A stretch of 64,000 nucleotides of DNA, taken from contig JAPLRU010000066.1 of assembly GCA_026399025.1 (NCBI GenBank), positions 9,999 through 73,998 on the forward strand, written 5' to 3'. Shown one piece after another: positions 55,502-64,000 of the stretch (within the stretch, counting starts at the first letter, position 1; every line of letters begins with the position of its first letter). The notes below the pieces were generated by a model that saw nothing but the letters and a program-made list of their open reading frames with translations, did not search any database and was not told the origin of the DNA. A program made the translations under genes and the position numbers. The DNA is from Methylobacter sp. (lineage in GTDB: Bacteria > Pseudomonadota > Gammaproteobacteria > Methylococcales > Methylomonadaceae).

Positions 55502-58500
55502 TTAATGGTGTAAATGCGCCGCCAGCCAGCGCTCGGCGACTTCTTCGGCGATGCCTTTGCGTTTGGCGTAATCTTGCAGTTGGTCTTTATCGATCTTGCC
55601 GACATTAAAATACTGCGATTCGGGATGGGAGAAATACCAGCCGCTTACCGCCGACGCCGGATACATCGCATAACTTTCGGTCAGCTCTATGCTGGTATGT
55701 TCGGTCACGTTGAGCAAGTCAAACAGCTTGCCTTTCTCGGTATGATCGGGACACGCCGGATAGCCGGGCGCGGGCCGTATGCCTTGATAGGCTTCGTTGA
55801 TTAACTGCTCGGCCTCATGCGTTTCATTTTCGGCATAACCCCAATATTCTTTTCTGACCACTTGATGCATATATTCAGCAAACGCTTCGGCCAACCTATC
55901 CGCCAGCGCTTTGAGCATAATTGCACTGTAATCGTCATTATCCTGTTCGAACTCTTGCAGTTTTTGTTCTATACCGATGCCGGTGGTGACCGCAAAAGCG
56001 CCGATATAATCGGCTTTGCCGCTGTCAACCGGGGCGATAAAGTCGGACAAGCAATAATTGGGCCTGCCCGGCGCTTTGACGTTTTGCTGACGCAAATGAT
56101 GCAACGTTTCTTTTTTCGCGCTGCGAGTGTCGTCCGTGTATACCACAACATCGTCGCCATCGCTGTTGGCCGGAAAGAAGCCGATCACGGCACGAGCGGT
56201 CAGCCATTTTTCATTGATGACTTTTTTCAGCATCTCTTGCGCTTCTTCAAACAATTTTCTGGCTTCGGCGCCGATGACTTTATCATCGAGTATTTTGGGA
56301 TAGCTGCCGGCCATTTCCCAAGTTTGGAAAAACGGCGACCAATCGATATACCAGACCAGCGTATCCAACGGAAAATGATCGACGACCTTGATACCCAGGA
56401 ACCCCGGTTTAACCGGTTGATAGTTACCCCAGTTGAATTTATTGCGCCGGGCTTCTTCTATCGTGTGCTGCTTGGTTTTGGCTTCTCGGCCTTTGTGCCG
56501 TTCCCGGACTTCTTCGTATTCTTTGCCGACGCTTTTTACGAAGTCGTCTTTTAGCTCGGCGCTGAGCAAGTTGCTGGCGACGCCGACGCCGCGCGAGGCG
56601 TCGGTCACGTAAACAACCGGGCCGTCATAATTCGGGGCGATTTTGACCGCGGTATGCGCACGCGAAGTGGTTGCGCCGCCTATCATCAACGGCATAGTAA
56701 AACCTTGGCGCTGCATTTCTTTGGCAACATGCACCATTTCATCCAGCGACGGCGTAATCAGGCCGCTTAAGCCGATAATATCGACATTTTCCAAACGCGC
56801 GGTTTGCAATATTTTTTCGGCGGGCACCATCACGCCCAGATCAATCACGTCGTAGTTATTACATTGCAAAACCACGGCGACGATATTCTTGCCGATGTCA
56901 TGCACATCGCCTTTGACCGTCGCCATCAGGATTTTGCCGTTGGTTTGCCGCTCGCCGGCGGCTTTATCGGCTTCCATATACGGCATCAGATAAGCCACGG
57001 CTTTTTTCATGACTCGCGCCGATTTGACCACTTGCGGCAGGAACATTTTGCCCGCACCGAACAGGTCGCCGACCACGTTCATGCCATCCATTAACGGACC
57101 TTCGATAACATGCAAAGGCCGTTCGGCTTCGAGTCTTGCCTGTTCGGTATCTTCGTCGATGTAATCGGTGATGCCTTTTACCAGCGCATGTTCCAGACGC
57201 TTGCTGACCGGCCAGCTGCGCCATTCCAAATCTTGTTCTTTTGACGAGCTGCTGCCGTCGCCGCGATATTTTTCGGCAATTTCCAACAATTTATCAGTGC
57301 CGCTGCCGTCATGCGTATTTAATATGACTTCTTCAACCGCATCGCGCAGGTCTCTGGGAATGTCTTCATAGATCGCCAATTGCCCGGCGTTAACGATGCC
57401 CATATCCATACCGGCCTGTATCGCATGGTATAAAAATACCGCATGAATCGCTTCCCGCACCGGGTTGTTGCCCCGAAACGAAAACGACACGTTGGACACG
57501 CCCCCGGAAATCAGCGCGTAAGGCAAGGTTCGCTTGATCTCGGCGGTGGCTTCGATGAAATCCAGGCCGTAATTGTTGTGCTCGTCGATGCCGGTGGCGA
57601 CGGCGAATATATTGGGGTCGAAAATAATATCTTCGGGCGGGAAGCCGATTTGTTCGGTCAGGATTTTGTAAGCCCGTTGGCATATTTCGATTTTCCGGGT
57701 TTTGGTATCGGCCTGCCCTGCTTCATCAAAAGCCATCACGATAACCGCCGCACCATAGCGGCGTACCAATTTGGCGTGTTCGATAAACGCCGCTTCGCCT
57801 TCTTTCAGCGAAATGGAATTGACTACGCCTTTGCCCTGAATGCATTTGAGCCCGGCTTCCAGAATATCCCATTTGGATGAATCGAGCATGATCGGCACTT
57901 TGGCTATGTCCGGTTCGGATGCTATCAGCATCAAAAAACGCACCATCGCTTCTTTGGAATCGAGCATGCCTTCGTCCATGTTGATGTCGATGATTTGCGC
58001 GCCGTTTTCGACTTGCTGCTTGGCGACATCCAGCGCGGTTTCAAAATCGCCTTCGACAACCAGCCGCTTGAATACCGCCGAACCGGTCACGTTGGTGCGT
58101 TCGCCGATATTGACGAACAACGAATCCGGGCCGATATTCATCGGCTCAAGTCCTGATAAGCGGCACTGTTTGGGGATTTCGGGGATTTTTCTGGGGGGGT
58201 GTTTTTGTACCGCCTCGACTATCGCTTTGATATTCGCAGGCGAGGTTCCGCAACAGCCGCCGATAATATTCAAGTAGCCGTTCTTCGCCCAATCGGCCAA
58301 CTCTGCGGCCATCGCTTCGGGCGTTTCGTCGTATTCACCGAACTCGTTAGGCAAGCCTGCATTGGGATGCGCGGAAATGTAGGTGTCAGCAATGCCCGAT
58401 AATTCATCAATATGTTGACGCAATTCGGTTGCGCCCAACGCGCAGTTAAAGCCGAAAGAAATCGGCTCAACATGTTTCAGTGAATTCCAAAAAGCGGCAA

Positions 58501-59179
58501 CGGTTTGTCCGGACAGCGTTCTGCCGGAAGCGTCGGTAATGGTGCCGGAGATCATCACCGGCAGTTTATAGCCGATTTGTTCAAAATATTGCTCGACCGC
58601 AAAAATGGCGGCCTTGGCATTCAGGGTATCGAACACGGTTTCGATCAGGATAATATCCGCGCCGCCGTCTATCAGGCCTTTGGTTGCTTCGGTGTAGGCG
58701 ATAACCAAGTCGTCAAAGAAAATATTGCGAAACCCCGGATCGTTGACATCGGGCGACATAGACGCGGTGCGGTTGGTAGGGCCTAATACACCAGCAACAA
58801 AACGCGGTTTCTCAGGTGTTTTTTGTGTGTATTCATCAGCCGCCTGCCTTGCCACACGCGCCCCGGCAACATTGATTTCATAGGCCAGCGCTTCCATTTT
58901 GTAATCGGCCATCGCGATACTGGTTGCATTGAACGTATTGGTTTCAACAATGTCGGAACCGACTTCAAAATAAGCGCTATGAATCGCTTTGATAATGTCA
59001 GGCTGGGTCAACGACAAAAGGTCGTTATTGCCTTTAAGGTCGACTTCCCACTGGGCAAAACGTTCGCCGCGATAATCTTTTTCTTCCAGCTTGTAGCTTT
59101 GGATCATTGTCCCCATCGCGCCGTCGAGAAATAAAATACGTTGGGAAAGTTGCTGCTTTAATAATTCTGTTTTGCTCAT
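55502..59179 (-). CDS. metH: Cobalamin-dependent methionine synthase
   Basis: A 1225-residue multi-domain enzyme transferring methyl from methyl-H4folate to homocysteine. In order: the homocysteine domain with the zinc ligands ([15 protein letters not shown]) at residues 1-325; the pterin domain ([14 protein letters not shown]); the cobalamin cap; the B12 domain ([15 protein letters not shown]) near residue 757; and the C-terminal activation domain with [15 protein letters not shown]. Length matches E. coli MetH (1227). No cobalamin riboswitch is recognisable in the 87-bp gap upstream. Confidence 0.97.
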   Translation of the reverse strand: MSKTELLKQQLSQRILFLDGAMGTMIQSYKLEEKDYRGERFAQWEVDLKGNNDLLSLTQPDIIKAIHSAYFEVGSDIVETNTFNATSIAMADYKMEALAYEINVAGARVARQAADEYTQKTPEKPRFVAGVLGPTNRTASMSPDVNDPGFRNIFFDDLVIAYTEATKGLIDGGADIILIETVFDTLNAKAAIFAVEQYFEQIGYKLPVMISGTITDASGRTLSGQTVAAFWNSLKHVEPISFGFNCALGATELRQHIDELSGIADTYISAHPNAGLPNEFGEYDETPEAMAAELADWAKNGYLNIIGGCCGTSPANIKAIVEAVQKHPPRKIPEIPKQCRLSGLEPMNIGPDSLFVNIGERTNVTGSAVFKRLVVEGDFETALDVAKQQVENGAQIIDINMDEGMLDSKEAMVRFLMLIASEPDIAKVPIMLDSSKWDILEAGLKCIQGKGVVNSISLKEGEAAFIEHAKLVRRYGAAVIVMAFDEAGQADTKTRKIEICQRAYKILTEQIGFPPEDIIFDPNIFAVATGIDEHNNYGLDFIEATAEIKRTLPYALISGGVSNVSFSFRGNNPVREAIHAVFLYHAIQAGMDMGIVNAGQLAIYEDIPRDLRDAVEEVILNTHDGSGTDKLLEIAEKYRGDGSSSSKEQDLEWRSWPVSKRLEHALVKGITDYIDEDTEQARLEAERPLHVIEGPLMDGMNVVGDLFGAGKMFLPQVVKSARVMKKAVAYLMPYMEADKAAGERQTNGKILMATVKGDVHDIGKNIVAVVLQCNNYDVIDLGVMVPAEKILQTARLENVDIIGLSGLITPSLDEMVHVAKEMQRQGFTMPLMIGGATTSRAHTAVKIAPNYDGPVVYVTDASRGVGVASNLLSAELKDDFVKSVGKEYEEVRERHKGREAKTKQHTIEEARRNKFNWGNYQPVKPGFLGIKVVDHFPLDTLVWYIDWSPFFQTWEMAGSYPKILDDKVIGAEARKLFEEAQEMLKKVINEKWLTARAVIGFFPANSDGDDVVVYTDDTRSAKKETLHHLRQQNVKAPGRPNYCLSDFIAPVDSGKADYIGAFAVTTGIGIEQKLQEFEQDNDDYSAIMLKALADRLAEAFAEYMHQVVRKEYWGYAENETHEAEQLINEAYQGIRPAPGYPACPDHTEKGKLFDLLNVTEHTSIELTESYAMYPASAVSGWYFSHPESQYFNVGKIDKDQLQDYAKRKGIAEEVAERWLAAHLHH

Positions 59180-59266
59180 AGAACGGTCCGGGAGGTTGTT
59201 GAATTAATCATTGCTTAAAAGGATATCAAGCACTATTATTTTTCACTATTTTTGTCGGAGATGGGC

Positions 59267-59458
59267 ATGTCAAAACCAACGATTACTCAAGTCATAAAAA
59301 GCGTTCTAGCTGCCGCCATTGGCGTACAAAGCAACGATAACAGGCAAAAGGATTTTACCCACGGATCGCTTTCAACCTATGTTATTGCAGGGTTGATTTT
59401 TACGGTGCTGTTCGTTTCCGGTCTGATTTTTTTGGTATCTGCTGTTTTAGGTAAATAG
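59267..59458 (+). CDS. DUF2970 family small membrane protein
   Basis: A 63-residue protein with the DUF2970 pattern: SKPTITQVIKSVLAAAIGVQS then a charged turn and one membrane helix (YVIAGLIFTVLFVSGLIFLVS). ATG 59267 is preferred because CGGAG is 6 bp upstream. It is divergent from metH. Function unknown. Confidence 0.85.
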   Translation: MSKPTITQVIKSVLAAAIGVQSNDNRQKDFTHGSLSTYVIAGLIFTVLFVSGLIFLVSAVLGK

Positions 59459-59487
59459 CAGCGGAGCTTTCACAAAAGTACAGCCAT

Positions 59488-59519
59488 AAAAAAAGCCCAA
59501 GCATCGCTTGGGCTTTTTG
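59488..59519. terminator. Bidirectional terminator
   Basis: AAAAAAAGCCCAAGC-ATC-GCTTGGGCTTTTTG lies between the convergent DUF2970 and 59539 genes and can end both. Confidence 0.88.
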
Positions 59520-59538
59520 TTATAACCAACTGTCCAGC

Positions 59539-59970
59539 TTAGTTGTCGGACGAGGTTTTAAAACTTTGTTTGATGCTTTGAAACATTTCTTTAAGACCGC
59601 CGAATAAATTACCTACGGTAATCGCTTCGTGAGTAATAAATTTTATCCGAATCAGTGCTGCCGTTAAAAAGCCGACAATCGACGGCATTAATTCCAAATA
59701 CACTGAAAGCAGAACACCGCCGAAGCCCTGAAAACCGCCTTCATTTTTTCTATCGCCAACGCTGGTTAAATCGCGTTCGTAGTCGCTGCCGCCTTCGCCG
59801 CCTCGTATTGCTTCCAAAATATAAAGGTTGATATCGATAAACGCGACTTGCACGGCAAAAAAAGCAACCGCGCCAATCGCTACCCACATTATTACATTAG
59901 TTGTTTTCGCTCTCATAGCGGACTGGTAAATCCAGAGCGCTACAAAAATCATTACAATGCCACCTATCAT
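59539..59970 (-). CDS. Hypothetical membrane protein, 143 aa
   Basis: An N-terminal membrane helix (MIGGIVMIFVALWIYQSAM), a second (VIMWVAIGAVAFFAVQVAF) and a third in the C-terminal half (SIVGFLTAALIRIKF), with a hydrophilic Gly/Glu-rich loop between. AAAGGAT precedes the ATG. No family is recognised. It is transcribed after the 59990 gene with a 19-bp gap. Confidence 0.65.
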   Translation of the reverse strand: MIGGIVMIFVALWIYQSAMRAKTTNVIMWVAIGAVAFFAVQVAFIDINLYILEAIRGGEGGSDYERDLTSVGDRKNEGGFQGFGGVLLSVYLELMPSIVGFLTAALIRIKFITHEAITVGNLFGGLKEMFQSIKQSFKTSSDN

Positions 59971-59989
59971 AGCTATATCCTTTTTAAAA

Positions 59990-60373
59990 TTATTTTTTTG
60001 TTAGAAAGAAGAAATATGTGCACTTTAAAACCATCTCTGAACCCTCTTTTTCAACCACTTTGCAGGATTCGTATTTTTCTCGCCCGGGAGCGGACTGTTT
60101 TTTGATTTCTCCATTTTCGATCGAATATTTTAACGCAATCTTCAACGCACTGATGCGTCCCGCGACATCCGATGCCGTTGAAATAAGGGTTCCATCTTCC
60201 TTAAATTCCCACTCCTGAGTTACTGCTTTTTTGGGACTTGTTAACGAAACCGCCTCGTCATGAAGATTCCACTTCCCTAAAATTTCAGTATTATCTTTTA
60301 GTTGAACGTCAGCATTTGCCGATAACGTAAAGAAAATTGCGACCAGTGGTAATATTTTAACGCATTTATTCAT
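59990..60373 (-). CDS. Small secreted protein, 127 aa
   Basis: A signal peptide (KILPLVAIFFTLSANA) is followed by a compact domain: LGKWNLHDEAVSL, then QEWEFKEDGTLIST, a layout like lipocalin-like/DUF proteins (W-x-F-x-x-D-G-T). Function unknown. It is the first gene of a pair with the membrane protein at 59539. Confidence 0.65.
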   Translation of the reverse strand: MNKCVKILPLVAIFFTLSANADVQLKDNTEILGKWNLHDEAVSLTSPKKAVTQEWEFKEDGTLISTASDVAGRISALKIALKYSIENGEIKKQSAPGREKYESCKVVEKEGSEMVLKCTYFFFLTKK

Positions 60374-60596
60374 TATAATTCCTTATCTTAAAATGTATCA
60401 GCACTCAAAAAACAGATTTTAAACTATACCACATCGGCTATCGAGCACTAAATTTCTACGAAGAACAATAAATAAAACCGCATAACAAGCATAACAATAA
60501 GCCTTGACTTTAACTTTCCCTAAAGTATTATGCTCATTCCGTTTGCTATGTACTTAGCATTATTTCTAAAATACAAAATTATAGGTAGGACATCCC

Positions 60597-60728
60597 ATGG
60601 GAGCGATCTTAGATATCACCGAAATGTTAAAAGAACCAGCTGGTATGGTTGGCGCGGTTGTAGTTATAGCCGCAGGCTACTTCCTCGTAAAGTGGGTATT
60701 CGCCGAGCACCCAGACGACGAAAAATAA
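60597..60728 (+). CDS. Micro membrane protein, 43 aa
   Basis: MGAILDITEMLKEPAGMVGA..., one membrane helix (VVVIAAGYFLVKWVF) and an acidic end EHPDDEK. AGGTAGGA lies 8-10 bp upstream and a hairpin terminator follows. No family is recognised. Confidence 0.65.
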   Translation: MGAILDITEMLKEPAGMVGAVVVIAAGYFLVKWVFAEHPDDEK

Positions 60729-60754
60729 GTCGTCAACCGATTTAATCTTAACTT

Positions 60755-60801
60755 AGGCTGCACATTTCAATTCTTTATGAATTGAGTGCGGCCTTTGTTT
60801 T
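60755..60801 (+). terminator. Terminator of the micro membrane protein gene
   Basis: AGGCTGCAC...TCAATTC pairs with GAATTGA-GTGCGGCCT and is followed by TTTGTTTT. Confidence 0.75.
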
Positions 60802-60877
60802 ATCTGTATCTTTCACAGCATAAACCCTACATTTCTTATATAATTTATACATCCTCTCGATTTTTTCTAATCATGAA

Positions 60878-62770
60878 ATGTATAAACTTATCTCCGCTAA
60901 AATCTTAGAACTTCTTGCCAAGCAAGCGCCTGCCACAGGGATTGGCCTATTCCGAATTTTTTACGGCCTGATCACGCTACAGGAAGTCATTTTTCTTCTG
61001 TATTTCAATCATTTAATTTTCGATCCTATTCCCTATAGTGATGTCGAATTCCCGATGATCCCTTTTTTCTTGTGCCTTTGGGGCGTGATTGCCGCTTTTA
61101 TCGTGGTCGGCTATCGCTATCAATTTGCCGTAATCTGCAATTATATTATTTGGATTGTTTTTGTTAATTTCACTCCGATGCAACGGGACTTTGACGGTGG
61201 TTTTGACTTATTCATGATCGGAGCGGGATTTTTTCTGCTTTTCATGCCTGGGGATAAAGCATTTTCAATAGACAGCCTTCGACGTAAATTAAGCACTCCA
61301 TTTACTCACTATAGCGCTTACCCGAAACCAAGTGTTTCAGCGCTGGCTTACACCTTGCCGGTTGCCATTTGCCTCGGCTTTTTGTACTTTGACTCAGCCA
61401 TCCACAAAATGTTTGCCGAACACTGGCGTAACGGTCTCGGGACTTGGTTGCCCGCAACGCAACCTTATTATGTGTCGGCCATCGACATGTCGTATTTGCT
61501 GAACAATAAGCTGCTGCAAAATATTCTTGGTTACACCATCTTAATTTTCCAGTTTACCTTTATCTTCTTTTTTACCCGACGTCGGTTACGTTCGATCTAT
61601 TTACTGGTCGGCCTTGGCCTTCATCTCGGCATCACCTTATCTTTCAATATTTATCCTTTTGGCTTAGGCATGCTCAGCTTTTATAGCTTGTTGGTTCCCT
61701 TTAAGTGGTGGCGATGTATCGGACGGTTGGTTACGGCAAAGCAGCCTTCTCTTACCGTATTCTATGACCAACTGTGCCCTTTATGTAACCGCACCGTTCT
61801 AATCCTAAATCATTTCGACATATTCGGCTGTATAGATTTTAAGAGCGCTCAGGAATATGCCGCACACTACCCGGCGCTTGCCTCCGTCAGCGATGAAACT
61901 CTGCTGACCGACTTATATGCGCTGGATAGCGCCGGTTGCATCTATTCGGGTGTCGATACCTATGCCCAAATTTTCATGAAAATGCGTTACTTATTCCCGC
62001 TCGGCATTGTTTTAAATCTTCCGGGAATCCATCATTTTGCCTTAAAAAAATACCGCTCTATTGCCGATACGCGCGCTCGCGTTCCCTGCACTTCAACTTG
62101 CCTTCTGTCGCAAGCCTTGCCGGATACCACGCTCTACCATCGTTTCTTTGAAGAGCTTGTCGCGCAAAAACCCAATGCATTTGCCAGAAAGCTCGCAAAA
62201 ATAGTGATTGCGCTGCTCGTTTTGCAACTCAACAGCTCCATCCATTACGGGCTTATTTACAGGCTAAATGCGGACAACCCTCAAAGCCCTCTCTCGCAAG
62301 CCAGTAACGCCGCTCTAATGATCTCACAGACCTTTTTAGGTATTACTCCTCATGCACTTTACCTGCACGACCATTTTGCAGGCTACGATCATATTTTAGC
62401 GATTACCTATACCGATCAAAACGGCGTTGAACAATGGCTACCTTTTGTTAATGAACAAGGACGGCTTCTTGCGCCGAATTGGGGCAGGGTGCATTCTATG
62501 TGGGCCAACATTGCGGTAACACCCAACATTGATAACACACGGCTGCATAAACTGCTGATGAAAGTAACTGCTTTCTGGGGGCAAAAAATCGGTTTAAATC
62601 TGGATAATGCCGTTTTCACGATTAAGCTTAAAAGAATTAATGCGCCTTCCTATTGGGTGTATGATCAATTGCACCTTAACTTCGCCTCTCCCTGGACTAC
62701 TATCGGAACGGTAAAATGGCACCATCGGCAAATTGCTTTTGATTTACCCGATAACATCAATGACCTGTAA
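60878..62770 (+). CDS. HTTM-domain/DCC1-like thiol oxidoreductase fusion
   Basis: A 630-residue membrane protein. The N-terminal half is an HTTM (vitamin K-dependent gamma-carboxylase-like) domain with multiple helices and the FHx-type conserved stretch FGLGMLSFYSLLVPFKWW. Then comes a DCC1/DUF393 thioredoxin-like domain (LTVFYDQLCPLCNRTVLIL, with a CPLC redox site, near residue 291). A C-terminal soluble part is of unknown fold. In most bacteria HTTM and DCC1 proteins are separate genes. It may process or redox-modify an exported substrate; activity is unproven. Confidence 0.75.
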   Translation: MYKLISAKILELLAKQAPATGIGLFRIFYGLITLQEVIFLLYFNHLIFDPIPYSDVEFPMIPFFLCLWGVIAAFIVVGYRYQFAVICNYIIWIVFVNFTPMQRDFDGGFDLFMIGAGFFLLFMPGDKAFSIDSLRRKLSTPFTHYSAYPKPSVSALAYTLPVAICLGFLYFDSAIHKMFAEHWRNGLGTWLPATQPYYVSAIDMSYLLNNKLLQNILGYTILIFQFTFIFFFTRRRLRSIYLLVGLGLHLGITLSFNIYPFGLGMLSFYSLLVPFKWWRCIGRLVTAKQPSLTVFYDQLCPLCNRTVLILNHFDIFGCIDFKSAQEYAAHYPALASVSDETLLTDLYALDSAGCIYSGVDTYAQIFMKMRYLFPLGIVLNLPGIHHFALKKYRSIADTRARVPCTSTCLLSQALPDTTLYHRFFEELVAQKPNAFARKLAKIVIALLVLQLNSSIHYGLIYRLNADNPQSPLSQASNAALMISQTFLGITPHALYLHDHFAGYDHILAITYTDQNGVEQWLPFVNEQGRLLAPNWGRVHSMWANIAVTPNIDNTRLHKLLMKVTAFWGQKIGLNLDNAVFTIKLKRINAPSYWVYDQLHLNFASPWTTIGTVKWHHRQIAFDLPDNINDL

Positions 62771-62896
62771 TTACCGAGACGATTATTCAACTTTTATTAT
62801 TGCATCGTCATTCCAGTCATGATATAAAATGCATGTGCTTTAATTTAATGGCGCAACTTAATAAAAATAATTGAAACCCCTTTGGAGGATATTCTT

Positions 62897-63010
62897 ATGA
62901 ATAAAATTTTATCTCTTATAGCTATGGCATTAATGATTGTTGGTTTATCTGGCTGCTTAGACGATCCAGATAAAGCTGCACAAAAAGTTTCTAGTTCTAT
63001 CCAACTGTAA
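62897..63010 (+). CDS. Micro-lipoprotein, 37 aa
   Basis: MNKILSLIAMALMIVGLSGC is a lipoprotein signal with lipobox LSGC (Cys at 20). The mature part LDDPDKAAQKVSSSIQL is only 17 residues. TTTGGAGGAT precedes the start and a strong terminator follows. No family is recognised. Confidence 0.65.
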   Translation: MNKILSLIAMALMIVGLSGCLDDPDKAAQKVSSSIQL

Positions 63011-63030
63011 ATAGAACGCTTAGCGGTACC

Positions 63031-63058
63031 AAAAAACCCAGCTTCCGCTGGGTTTTTT
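63031..63058. terminator. Terminator after the micro-lipoprotein
   Basis: AAAAAACCCAGC-TTCC-GCTGGGTTTTTT, active on either strand. Confidence 0.88.
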
Positions 63059-63214
63059 GTTTTCATCGAATCTGTTTTTTAATTGCGACACACAAGCTAC
63101 GAACAATCAGTTTCGCCTCTGAATCACAACATCAGTCGCCGCACAATCTGTTACTCGCCTTCCGTTAAAGCCACGTTTAAGCTCACCCTTCCCGCCCGCG
63201 TTATCAGACCTAAA

Positions 63215-64000
63215 TTATTTTCTCCAGAATTCCGGCACGAATAGAATGACAATGGAAAATATCTGCACCCGCCCCAACAGCATCGCAAAAGTACAAACAC
63301 CGGTCTGAAAGTCGCTCAGAATAGCGTAATTGGTCGCAGGACCGACTTGGTTGAGCCCGGGCCCGGCATTGTTAAAACAAGCGATAATCGCCGAAAACGC
63401 GCTTATAAAATCCATGCCGCTTAACAACAGCATGAACACTAATATAACGATGCTGATAAAATACAGAAAAATAAAGCCGGTCACAGAAGTAACGATTTTA
63501 TTGCTAACCACGGTATCGCCGATTTTCATCGACCTGACCGCAAACGGATGAATAAACTTGAACAATTCCAAGCGTGCCTGCTTCATCAGGATGATGGTAC
63601 GAATCATACGAATACCGCCCCCGGTGGACCCTGAAGACGCCGAAATACAACTTAAAAACAACATCCACATCGGCACGAAGATAGGCCACTGATTAAAGTC
63701 TTGACTAGCGAAGCCGCAATCGGTAGCAATAGTCACCAAATTAAACGTTGCGTGCCGTAACGAGGTCAAAAAGTCCGGATAAGTACCCGCATGCCAAAGT
63801 ACTGCAGCCGTTGCTAAACAACTGCTTAATACCAAAACAAGAAAAGCCCTCGCCTCCCTGTCATCAACATAAGGGCTGAATGAACCTTTGCGAAGAGCCA
63901 CAAAATGGGTGGCGAAATTGATCGCCGCCAGCAATTGAAAAATAGTTAACACCATCTCAATGGACAGCGAATTAAAAAAACCGACATTGGCGTCATGCGT
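63215..64000 (-). CDS. trkH: Trk-type potassium transporter subunit TrkH (3' part)
   Basis: The frame continues off the window end; the last 15 codons before the internal ATG 63955 read THDANVGFFNSLSIE, typical of TrkH. The remainder has conserved pore segments (ATAVLWHAGTYPDFLTSL..., SSGSTGGGIRMIRTI, FNNAGPGLNQVGPATNYAILS). TrkH forms the K+ pore and binds TrkA. The 5' part lies outside the window. Confidence 0.92.
   Translation of the reverse strand, partial: THDANVGFFNSLSIEMVLTIFQLLAAINFATHFVALRKGSFSPYVDDREARAFLVLVLSSCLATAAVLWHAGTYPDFLTSLRHATFNLVTIATDCGFASQDFNQWPIFVPMWMLFLSCISASSGSTGGGIRMIRTIILMKQARLELFKFIHPFAVRSMKIGDTVVSNKIVTSVTGFIFLYFISIVILVFMLLLSGMDFISAFSAIIACFNNAGPGLNQVGPATNYAILSDFQTGVCTFAMLLGRVQIFSIVILFVPEFWRK

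Noticed and set aside
59180-59266. Cobalamin riboswitch upstream of metH
   Set aside because: The gap to the divergent DUF2970 gene is only 87 bp and shows no B12-box-like sequence.
62845-63066. 73-codon minus-strand ORF over the micro-lipoprotein
   Set aside because: It is antisense to a better-supported lipoprotein frame and runs through its terminator.

Overview
The window reads as a chromosomal segment of a gammaproteobacterial (type I) methanotroph, most likely a Methylococcales/Methylobacter-like organism. The main evidence is the C1 and serine-pathway gene set (mtdA, a MOFRL-type glycerate kinase, glyA, malate dehydrogenase, hydroxypyruvate isomerase, tartronate semialdehyde reductase) sitting among typical gammaproteobacterial housekeeping genes (rlmG, efpL, mutS, aceEF-lpd, rimO, metH, fetAB). 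Species assignment is inference.

Layout. 1-8.5 kb: a YfhL-type ferredoxin, the hyi-garR pair, efpL-rlmG, a bacteriohemerythrin, an AI-2E family permease and a polysaccharide flippase. 9-15.5 kb: a long bifunctional penicillin-binding protein followed by a histidine kinase and an NtrC-type regulator whose receiver domain contains a 48-nt in-frame tandem repeat. 15.7-20.4 kb: pncC, mutS and a secreted protein of unknown role. 20.4-21.6 kb: non-coding DNA with a 252-bp MITE. 21.6-27.1 kb: the pyruvate dehydrogenase operon aceE-aceF-lpd. 27.2-34.8 kb: a second, unrelated MITE, an HU-like operon with a palindromic promoter, a dicarboxylate symporter, a secreted nuclease, rimO with a DUF4258/DUF2283 pair, and fetAB. 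34.8-40 kb: malate dehydrogenase divergent from mtdA-gck-glyA. These genes interconvert glyoxylate, hydroxypyruvate, glycerate, serine and tetrahydro(methano)pterin C1 units, and hyi-garR at the left end connects to the same glycerate node.

40.2-46.4 kb: tmRNA (ssrA), a common integration target, followed by a decayed accessory island. On the minus strand it has what looks like a P1/P4 immI-type immunity module: a C4-like antisense RNA, an Icd/Ash-like ORF, a small frame broken by a TAG, a BRO-N antirepressor and a 49-aa ORF. Divergent from this are a SIR2-like putative defence gene and an unrecognised companion with a HEPN-like motif. Then come two toxin-antitoxin pairs (BrnTA and RelE/Xre) with apparently leaderless promoters, an antirepressor remnant and a second copy of the 252-bp MITE. 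No integrase or right attachment site was found, so the island looks like a remnant.

46.5-55.1 kb: two very large secreted proteins, a lectin/RTX adhesin and a TpsA-like beta-helix protein. 55.2-64 kb: a glutaredoxin-like gene with metH, several small membrane or secreted proteins, an HTTM-DCC1 fusion, a micro-lipoprotein and the 3' part of trkH, cut by the window edge.
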